Assembly: GCA_964652155.1 (NCBI GenBank)
Contig: CAZZBK010000193.1
Location: 1 to 8,662 of the forward strand
Direction: 5' to 3'
DNA: 8,662 nucleotides
Origin: CAZZBK01 sp964652155
Lineage (GTDB): Bacteria; Planctomycetota; Planctomycetia; Pirellulales; PNKZ01
In this document: positions 1 through 6,700 of the stretch, piece after piece
Position numbering within the stretch: the first letter of the stretch is position 1
Layout: every line of letters starts with the position of its first letter
Translations under genes and position numbers: made by a program
The notes under the pieces: generated by a model
Told to the model about the DNA's origin: nothing
Database searches by the model: none
The model's input: the letters and a program-made list of their open reading frames with translations, nothing else

Positions 1-102
1 ACCGGTTTGCCGATTTGCCTTTTGTTCAACTTTGGAACACCGACGCTCGAACTCAACCGACTGGTCGGCAGGACATTCCCGAAGGGAAGAAACCACGGAT
101 GA
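1..102 (+). CDS. GxxExxY protein, C-terminal end only (partial)
   Basis: Frame 1 is open from the first base to a TGA at 100-102 and gives 33 residues with no start inside the window. The peptide contains LPICLLFNFGTPTLELNRLV. From memory this matches the end of GxxExxY proteins (TIGR04256; PDDEXK_3, PD-(D/E)XK nuclease-like fold), where a strand of the form GLLxNFGxPxLExKRLV closes the domain. The catalytic part and the GxxExxY motif would lie upstream and cannot be seen. The molecular role of this family is not established. The last four codons (N-H-G-stop) are the first bases of the inverted repeat that begins at 91, so the repeat supplies the stop codon. The usual glycine before LLxNFG is a cysteine here. 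The call rests on one short block, so a chance resemblance is possible. Confidence 0.62.
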   Translation, partial: TGLPICLLFNFGTPTLELNRLVGRTFPKGRNHG

Positions 103-210
103 ACACGGATGAACACGAATTAGATGAAAGCGGCCGTGCTTCATCACGCCTCTCTTACCTTTCTGCCTTTATCCTTTCTTATCCGTGTTTATCCGTGTTC
201 ATCTGTGGTT
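91..210. repeat. 120-bp inverted-repeat element (MITE/REP-like)
   Basis: The left arm is 91-120 and the right arm is 181-210. The left arm and the reverse complement of the right agree at 27 of 30 positions. Each arm is built from a repeated ten-base unit: GATGAACACG occurs twice in tandem at 100-119. A second hairpin lies inside, GATGAAAGC (123-131) against GCTTCATC (138-145), with one bulged base. The 146-180 segment between it and the right arm is pyrimidine-rich. I recall very similar ACCACGGATGAACACGGAT sequences recurring between genes in planctomycetes and other environmental bacteria; copy number in this genome cannot be checked here. The element fills most of the gap between the GxxExxY end and gatB. 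No transposase is present. Confidence 0.75.
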
Positions 211-243
211 CCATTTTCTCCCCGTGCTCCTTTTCTCGCTTCC

Positions 244-247
244 GAGG
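244..247 (+). promoter_or_regulatory. Shine-Dalgarno of gatB
   Basis: GAGG lies five bases before the ATG at 253. It decides the gatB start, because the in-frame ATG at 124 lies inside the inverted repeat and has no such site. Confidence 0.6.
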
Positions 248-252
248 TTTCC

Positions 253-1725
253 ATGTCGAATGATTTCACGATCGTCATCGGCTTGGAAGTTCACGTGCAG
301 TTGCAGACGCGCACGAAGCTGTTTTGCGGCTGCGCGACGACGTTCGGCGCGGCACCCAATACGCAAACCTGTCCCGTCTGCACCGGCATGCCCGGTTCGC
401 TGCCGGTCATGAATCGTCGAGCCTTCGAGTTGTCCTTGCGAACCGCGACGGCGCTCAACTGCCAGATTGCCCCGCTCACCAAATGGGACCGCAAGCAGTA
501 TTTCTATCCCGACTTGCCCAAGGGGTACCAGATCAGCCAGTACGACATGCCGTTGAGTCACGATGGTTGGCTCGACATCAGCGATCCGAAAGGGAAGGTC
601 GAACCGCGGCGCATCGGCATCATCCGCGCGCACCTTGAGGAAGACGCCGGCAAAAGCGTGCATGACGAACGCTCGGGCGTGGCTGACAGCAAGATCGACC
701 TCAACCGCACGGGCACCCCGCTGCTCGAGATCGTCTCGCAGCCCGACCTGCGTTCGCCGGCTGAGGCCCGATTGTTTCTGCAAGAACTCAAGTTGCTGCT
801 GACCTACCTCGAAGTTTCTGATTGCAACATGCAGGAAGGGAGCCTGCGGGTCGACGGCAACATTAATCTGCATATCAACTTGCCCGAAGGGACCGTCGCC
901 ACGCCGATCGTCGAAGTGAAAAACATGAATAGCTTCCGTTCGGTCGAGCGGGCGCTAACCTACGAGGCGCAGCGGCAACACGATCTCTGGCTCGAAACCG
1001 GTCGCCGGAAAGGGGACATTCCCAAGCAGACACGCGGCTGGGATGACACGCGCGAAGTGACCTACGCTCAGCGCGAGAAAGAGGAGTCGAGCGACTATCG
1101 GTACTTTCCGGACCCCGACCTGGTTTATGTGACGGTTTCTGACGAGCAGGTGTCTGAGGTCCGGGCCGCGCTCGGTGAGTTGCCCGCTCAACTGCGTCAA
1201 CGTCTCGAAGCAACCTACGGGCTCACCCCGTACGACAGTGACGTGATTGTGAACCAAGGGCGCGCGCTGGTTGATTATTATTTGTCGGTCGCTGAGGCGT
1301 GTGGCGATGGCAAGCTGGCCAGCAACTGGCTCCAGCAAGACGTGCTGCGCGAGCTCAATGATCGCCATCTGAGCGTGGCCACGTTTCCGGTCCGCGCCGA
1401 TGCGTTGGCTGTGTTACTCAAGAAGATCAAAGCCGGCGATCTGGACACGGCCCGCGCCCGGAGCGTGTTCCTGGAGATGCTCAACACGGCGCGTGGCGTC
1501 GACGAATGCATGCAAGCGTTGGGCATTGCCAAGGTCGACGACTCGGCTCTGATCGAGTTGTGCCGTGAAATCCTGGCCGAGAACGCGAAGATCGTGGCCG
1601 ACGTGAGGGGTGGAAACATCAAGGCCGCCGGGGCCTTTGTGGGCGCGGCCAAGAAGAAAAACCCCAACGTCAACCCGGCCAAGGTGCGCGATCTCTGCCT
1701 GGAATTGATCCAGCAGATGCCCTGA
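253..1725 (+). CDS. gatB: Aspartyl/glutamyl-tRNA(Asn/Gln) amidotransferase subunit B
   Basis: GatB is the tRNA-binding kinase subunit of the cytoplasmic GatCAB complex, which converts misacylated Glu-tRNA(Gln) or Asp-tRNA(Asn) to the amide form. The 490-residue product has the family's usual length. It opens with GLEVHVQL (10-17), then the zinc-site cysteines C25, C27, C40 and C43, followed by KWDRKQYFYPDLPKGYQISQ, DLNRTGTPLLEIVSQPD, KNMNSFRSVERAL and SSDYRYFPDPDL. The C-terminal tRNA-binding YqeY-like domain ends around 444-490 (NAKIVADVRGG onward). At 196-203 it reads GSLRVDGN where many bacteria have GSLRCDAN, which fits planctomycete GatB as I remember it. The start at 253 follows a GAGG site and puts the core motif at the usual distance. 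An in-frame ATG at 124 would only add translated repeat. gatC and gatA are not in the window. A 78-base gap separates it from the next gene. Confidence 0.96.
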   Translation: MSNDFTIVIGLEVHVQLQTRTKLFCGCATTFGAAPNTQTCPVCTGMPGSLPVMNRRAFELSLRTATALNCQIAPLTKWDRKQYFYPDLPKGYQISQYDMPLSHDGWLDISDPKGKVEPRRIGIIRAHLEEDAGKSVHDERSGVADSKIDLNRTGTPLLEIVSQPDLRSPAEARLFLQELKLLLTYLEVSDCNMQEGSLRVDGNINLHINLPEGTVATPIVEVKNMNSFRSVERALTYEAQRQHDLWLETGRRKGDIPKQTRGWDDTREVTYAQREKEESSDYRYFPDPDLVYVTVSDEQVSEVRAALGELPAQLRQRLEATYGLTPYDSDVIVNQGRALVDYYLSVAEACGDGKLASNWLQQDVLRELNDRHLSVATFPVRADALAVLLKKIKAGDLDTARARSVFLEMLNTARGVDECMQALGIAKVDDSALIELCREILAENAKIVADVRGGNIKAAGAFVGAAKKKNPNVNPAKVRDLCLELIQQMP

Positions 1726-1803
1726 CATTGACGAATCCATCTCTGAGCGGCCACGATGGCGGCGTCCGACCCCTGATTCTACGAACATGGATGGAGCAGC
1801 AAG

Positions 1804-2274
1804 ATGAGCATTGACGGCTTTCTCGGCACCCGGGCGTCGATCATGCTGGACGTCGTCTTTGCCGCCATGTTCGTCATTGTGGCCGCGATGGTCTGGGCGA
1901 TTCAACTTGCCAAGCAGGGTAATTACACCCTGCACAAGCAGGTCCAGTTGACGTTAGGGATTGTGCTGCTCGTGGCGGTGGTGTTGTTCGAGGTCGACAT
2001 GCGGTTTCTGACCGACTGGCGGATTCGAGCGGAACCTTCGCCGTACTACCACAGTTGGGTCTTCCCGAGTCTCTACGTCCATTTGGCGTGCGCCATCCCC
2101 GCTGCCTTGCTGTGGATTTATGTCATCACCGCGGCATTGAGGCAGTTCGGCTCGCCCCCTAAACCCGGTCCGCACAGCCGCACTCACATGACCTTTGCCA
2201 AGTTGGCTGCGCTGGAAATGTTTCTCACGGCGGTCACCGGTTGGATTTTCTATTACTTGGCCTTTGTCGCCTAA
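1804..2274 (+). CDS. DUF420 (YozB/CtaM-type) four-helix membrane protein
   Basis: This is a 156-residue integral membrane protein with four hydrophobic stretches, roughly at 13-35, 47-64, 88-112 and 131-155. Histidines sit near membrane edges: H44 (LHKQ), H83 (YYHSW), H93 (YVHLA), H124 and H128. Length, helix number and histidine pattern resemble DUF420, whose Staphylococcus aureus member CtaM is needed for activity of the aa3 terminal oxidase. By analogy it may help assemble a haem-copper oxidase, perhaps by handling haem or copper. No oxidase gene is in the window to support that. A GGAG at 1793-1796, seven bases before the ATG, fixes the start. The next gene begins 24 bases after its stop, so co-transcription is likely. 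It could instead belong to another small histidine-bearing membrane family; I place it by overall pattern, not by a diagnostic motif. Confidence 0.68.
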   Translation: MSIDGFLGTRASIMLDVVFAAMFVIVAAMVWAIQLAKQGNYTLHKQVQLTLGIVLLVAVVLFEVDMRFLTDWRIRAEPSPYYHSWVFPSLYVHLACAIPAALLWIYVITAALRQFGSPPKPGPHSRTHMTFAKLAALEMFLTAVTGWIFYYLAFVA

Positions 2275-2298
2275 CGCCGCGCCGGATACTCGACTCGC

Positions 2299-3558
2299 AT
2301 GAACGTCATTAGCCTGGTGGTCGATCGTCTCGCGCTGGGCTACTTGGGCTGCTACGGCAATGCCTGGGTGTCGACCCCTGAGTTCTGCGCGCTGGCCACC
2401 GAATCGTTCGTGTTTGACGCCGCACTGTGCGAGTCGCCGCAACTCGACGACCTGTATCGAGCCTGGTGGACCGGGCGGAGCGTCTGGCAGCCACGACTCG
2501 CCCACGAATCGATGGTCGTGCCGCGCGAGGTTGCAACCACCTTGCTCTACGACGTGCCGCTCGACGAAGTGACGTGGCTGAACGACGCGGTAAGCGAGCG
2601 CATCGAGGTCCCTTGCTCAGCGTCGCGACCGCAGGCCAACGAGGTCGAAGAGACCCATTTTGCAAGTTTCTTCGCCGCGGCGATCGAGTCGCTCGAGGCG
2701 CAGCGCGCACCGTTCTTGCTGTGGCTTCACACGGGCTCGCTGGGACTCACCTGGGACGCGCCGCAAGCCATGCGGATGCGATACGCCGACCCCGAGGAAC
2801 CGACGCCGTCCGCGGGCGCTGCCGTGCCGCAGTGTATGTTGCCGCGCGATTACGACCCCGACGTGCTCTTGGCCGCGGCGCAAGCGTATGCCGGGCAGGT
2901 CGCCCTGCTCGACTCCTGCCTGGGCTTGTTCGTCGACGCGCTGCGACAATCACCGCACGCCGACACGACGGCGCTGCTGGTGATCGGCGCGCGGGGCATG
3001 GCGCTCGGCGAGCATCGGCGTATCGGTGCGTGGGACCAAGCCCTCTGCGGCGAAACGGTCCAGACGCCGCTCATGATCCGCTTGCCCGATAAACTCGGCG
3101 CCATGGCGCGCAGCTCGGCACTCGTGCAGGGGACCGACATCGCCGCGACCCTGACCGAGTTGTTGGGCGCGCCGCAGTCGGCTCACTCCGGCCTGGGGCA
3201 GAGCCTATTGCCTATCGTTCGGGATGAGCCCGTTCGCTGGCGCGATCGCGTGGTGCTGCGCAGCTCAGTGGGGGAGCGTGGTCTGCGAACGCCCCGTTGG
3301 TATTTACGCGAATCGGGCTCGACACCGGTCGAAGGCGACACTCCCAACTCGGCACACCAGGGGGATCCCGGCTCGGCTCGGCATTGGTTGTACGCCAAGC
3401 CCGACGACCGTTGGGAAGCCAACGACGTGGCCGATCGGTGCTCGGAAGTCGTGACCGCCATGCTCTCAGCGCGCGACGCGGCGTGCCAAGCCATCGAGAC
3501 CGACACACTCGACACGCTCGCTCCGCTACCAACGCTACTGACAGCACGCCAGGCCTAG
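2299..3558 (+). CDS. Sulfatase-fold protein, probably catalytically inactive
   Basis: The 419-residue product follows the sulfatase (alkaline phosphatase superfamily) plan from end to end: first strand VISLVVDR, LGCYGN (16-21), TP at 26-27, TGR (58-60), WLHTGS (142-147), LGEHR (236-240), TPLMIRLP (256-263), GTDIAATLTELLG (278-290) and a C-terminal LYAKPDDRWEANDVAD block (364-379). The active site is gone. CESPQLDDLYRAWWTGR (44-60) aligns without gaps to the usual SPVCSPSRAALLTGR region, so the formylglycine cysteine is L49 and the following S and R are L52 and Y53. The usual Asp pair in strand one is reduced to D9, with R10 beside it, and the late Asp-His/Asn metal pair is A231-R232. There is no signal peptide, unlike most planctomycete sulfatases, so it is probably cytoplasmic. 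The frame is intact over 1.26 kb, which argues for a maintained pseudoenzyme over decay. No strong ribosome binding site precedes the ATG. Its role is unknown. Confidence 0.82.
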   Translation: MNVISLVVDRLALGYLGCYGNAWVSTPEFCALATESFVFDAALCESPQLDDLYRAWWTGRSVWQPRLAHESMVVPREVATTLLYDVPLDEVTWLNDAVSERIEVPCSASRPQANEVEETHFASFFAAAIESLEAQRAPFLLWLHTGSLGLTWDAPQAMRMRYADPEEPTPSAGAAVPQCMLPRDYDPDVLLAAAQAYAGQVALLDSCLGLFVDALRQSPHADTTALLVIGARGMALGEHRRIGAWDQALCGETVQTPLMIRLPDKLGAMARSSALVQGTDIAATLTELLGAPQSAHSGLGQSLLPIVRDEPVRWRDRVVLRSSVGERGLRTPRWYLRESGSTPVEGDTPNSAHQGDPGSARHWLYAKPDDRWEANDVADRCSEVVTAMLSARDAACQAIETDTLDTLAPLPTLLTARQA

Positions 3559-3576
3559 GGGTCACTCTGACCTAGG
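3554..3576. other. Small stem-loop at the sulfatase-like stop codon
   Basis: CCTA (3554-3557) pairs with TAGG (3573-3576) and GGTCA (3560-3564) pairs with TGACC (3568-3572), with a two-base bulge and a three-base CTC loop. It overlaps the TAG stop and lies about 20 bases upstream of a TATAAT box. It could weakly end the upstream transcript or serve as an operator. No T-run follows it, so an intrinsic terminator is not clear. Confidence 0.35.
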
Positions 3577-3596
3577 ATGCAACGTCGCGCGCTGGC

Positions 3597-3602
3597 TATA
3601 AT
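3597..3602 (+). promoter_or_regulatory. Candidate -10 box of the large secreted protein gene
   Basis: A perfect TATAAT lies in the gap between the sulfatase-like gene and the next gene, with a start point expected near 3609. No good -35 box is seen at a 17-base spacing (3574-3579 reads AGGATG). It would give the large gene its own transcript, with a leader of about 48 bases to the ATG at 3657 or 111 bases to the ATG at 3720. Confidence 0.45.
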
Positions 3603-3719
3603 TCGCGGCCCAATTTTTACAGGGCTTCGTCTCTTCATCTGTTCGCGTCGACACTTATGCTCGGCACCGCACACTCGTGGCGCTGGGAGCCGCCCCGTGG
3701 CCGTCCGCCACCGTGGGAC

Positions 3720-6700
3720 ATGCTCCGTCGTGCCATCACGGTAGCGTGCGCGTGGTGTTGTCTGCTCTCGGGCATGCACGCCGGCGAAGTTGCGTTGCGC
3801 GTGCGCCTCGAATGGGGCGGCGGCGTTGAGCGCGCGTGGCAAGGCACGCTGCACGTCGACCCCGGCGCGCTCTCGACTCCCCAATCGCTCAGCTTCGACA
3901 CCGATGCACCCGGCTCGTTGCGCGTCGAGGCCGGTCGGGTTGTTATTCAGCCCGCGCGAAAACGAACCTACGATGGCTGCGATGTCTCGCTGATCGCCAC
4001 GACCGAGGCGACATTGCGCCTGCAATTGAGCGATGACTCGGGCTTTGCCAAGACGGTCGAGCTACCGGTCGCCCAGTTGCTCGATGAGTCGCTGAACATA
4101 TCGCTCGACGAGCAGGGAAATCGGCTGTTGGCGCGTCGCGCGCCGGGCGATCGCCTGCGGGTCTCGCTACCGCGCGAGCACTTGGTGTTCGCGCCGGGCG
4201 AAACATTCCTGGGGCGCGTGCAACCGCATCGGCTCTCGGCCTCGGCGGGGCATAAACTCCACTACGAGGCCAAGCTCCTCACGCGGCAAGGTCGAGCCGT
4301 CTGGAGTGACGAGCGCGACATCACGATGCAGGCCGACGAAAGCTGGCCGGCGATCGACTGGTCGTGCCAACTCCCGAGCGAAGAGGGAGTTTACGATCTG
4401 GTGCTGCAATTGTCGCGGCGGGTGTTGGGAGAACGACTCCTGCCGCGCGGCGCGATCGAAGAGCGGCGCGTGCAAGTCGTGGTGCTTGCGCCGCGCGCCG
4501 TCGACACGCCCCGCGCCGGCACGTGGCAACTCGACACGCTGCTGGAGATGGATCCGACGCACCCCAGTTGGCGCGATCGGCTCGCGCCCCTCAATACGAG
4601 TTGGCCGCGTGGGCCGATCACTCGCCGCGCGCCCCTCTTTAATCAGCCACTGAGCGTCGTCTCGCATCCGCTGGGGGCCTTGGCGCAGCTCAATGCCGCG
4701 GCAGAAAATAGCGAACTCGCTTGGCAAGCGTATCCACTGCCGATCGCGCGACCAGGGCAACCCCATGTGCTCGAAGTGGATTACCCAGCCGATTTTGCCC
4801 AGGTGCTGGGGATCAGCATCGTCGACGATCCATCGCTGGCTGGGGCACAGCCGATCGGGCTCGACTCGGGCGTGTATGTCGAGCCGCTGGGGCCAGCGAG
4901 CGTCGCGGGCATGGCGCGGCACCGGCTCATTTTCTGGCCGCGATCGACGAACACCTGGGCCATCGTGAGCAACCAGCGCAGGCGGAGCCCAGCCGTGTTT
5001 AGCAAGTTACGACTGCTGGGCCCTCGAGCGTCGACGATTCCGTCGTTGCCCAATTTGGCGCTAGCGCCATTGCCCGATTTGCATTTGCCTCGGGCGATAT
5101 CGCCGGCCGCGCCCACCAGCGAGCGGACGCTGGCAGCTTATTTCGATCGACCGTTGTTCGTGGAGAATTTTGGCGCGCCGCAGGCCACCGACCCCGGCCC
5201 CTCGCCGATCGGCCGGCCATTGGATGACTGGCAAACGTTTCTCGACGGCGGTCGCCGGCTCATCGAATACCTGCAATACGTCGGCTACAACGGGCTCGTG
5301 TTGAATGTGTACGCCGATGGCAGCGCGCTGTATCCGAGCGAGGTTGTTGAACCATCGCCTCGCTACGACGACGGCGCGTTATTTAGCTCAGGTCAAGATC
5401 CGCAGCGCAAGGACGTTGTCGAACTGCTGATGCGCTTGTGCGACCGCGAGTCGATTCGCCTTGTCCCCGCAATGCAATTCACGGCTCCGCTTCCGTCGCT
5501 CGAAGCCTTGCGTCACGGCTCCGACAGTGAGGCGGTGGCGCTGCAACTCTATCACAGCGATGGTCAGCGCGCGGACATGACAAGCAAGCCCGGGGCGCCT
5601 CTGTACAATCCGCTGCATCCGCGCGTGCAGCAAGCCATGCTCGAAGCGATCACCGAGGTGGTCGAACGCTATGGCTCGCATCCGTCGTTTCAAGGGCTCG
5701 CCGTTCAACTCTCGCCGCAGGGATTTACGCAACTACCGAGCGCCGACTGGGGCTGCGACCCCGACACGCTGGCCCGCTTTTTCCGCGAGCAAAAGTCGCC
5801 GATCACCTGGTATGCCAACGACCCTTGGGGGCAAGCCCGGTCGTTGGTGCGCGGCACGCATCGCGCGGCGTGGTTGGCATGGCGGGCGCGTGAGTTGCAC
5901 GCGTTTTATCAGCGTGTCGCGGCGGTCGTGACCCGCAAGCGAAGCGATGCCAAGCTGTATTTGCTGACGGGCGACTTGTTGCAGTCTCCCGAGTCGCAAC
6001 GCCAACTGCGTCCCGAGTTGCCGCGGAAAATGCCAGCCGATGAGCTCATCCGCGACACGGGCATCGATCCCGCGCTGTTCGCCGCGGAGGCGTCGGTCGT
6101 GATCTGTACCCCGCAACGGATCGAACCGCTCGATTCGTTGCACTTGTCTGCGACGGATTTAGAGTTCAACGAGCGCGCGGCGCCAGCCATTCGGTTGCAC
6201 GCTGGCCAGGCGAGAACGAGCCTGTTGTATCATCCGCCCCTTGAGTCGCGGCTGAACATTGAGTATCGGCCGGGGCAAAAGTCGGTGGTGCGATTGGTGT
6301 CGCAACTTAGTCCGGCGGGAGCCCGCAACCGGCAGCGGTTCGCGCATGCGTTGGCGGTCGACGATGCGCAGTGGATTGTCGAGGGAGGCTGGATGTTGCC
6401 GCTGGGGCAAGAAGACGAGCTGCGCGAGCTCGTGGCCGTGTTCAGGCAGTTGCCCAGCGGACCGTTTGAGACCCTGGCTGGCTCGACCCAACCGGTGACG
6501 ATTCGCATGCATCGCCGTGACGATCGGACCTATTTCTATTGGGTGAACGACTCGCCTTGGCATGCGACCGTGACGCAGACGATTCGCGCGCAGGAGCATA
6601 GCCGGCTCGACTCGCTTGGTTCGCCGCAGCGATTTTCGTCGACGAATGGGCCGTCAGCGGAGCGTGAGTTGACGATCGATTTGGCTCCGTACGATGTCGT

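Noticed and set aside
52..75. Short palindrome CCGAC-TG-GTCGG
   Set aside because: Only five pairs with a two-base centre, and it lies inside the coding end of the GxxExxY gene.
124..252. N-terminal extension of GatB from an in-frame ATG at 124, with a signal-peptide-like hydrophobic stretch
   Set aside because: It translates the inverted repeat and its pyrimidine-rich interior. GatB is cytoplasmic, and the GAGG-preceded ATG at 253 gives the normal N-terminus.
199..873. 224-codon antisense open frame over gatB
   Set aside because: It mirrors gatB codons in high-GC DNA and shows no recognisable domain or ribosome binding site.
2430..2447. C44 of the sulfatase-like protein (CESP) as a shifted formylglycine site
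   Set aside because: C44 is 14 residues before T58 of TGR, not nine, and CESPQL does not fit C-x-P/A-S-x-R.
2427..2500. Search for a formylglycine motif in another frame, which would mean a frameshift in the sulfatase-like gene
   Set aside because: The annotated frame aligns gap-free across the motif region and continues with sulfatase motifs afterwards. The alternative frames are Arg-rich shadow translations.
3735..3764. Lipoprotein signal in the cysteine-rich leader of the large protein (VACAWCC)
   Set aside because: The first cysteine lies only ten residues from the start and the residues before each cysteine do not form a lipobox. An ordinary signal peptide fits better.
4167..4922. 251-codon antisense open frame inside the large secreted protein gene
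   Set aside because: The composition is that of a shadow frame (Arg/His/Pro-rich), and the plus-strand protein is coherent throughout.
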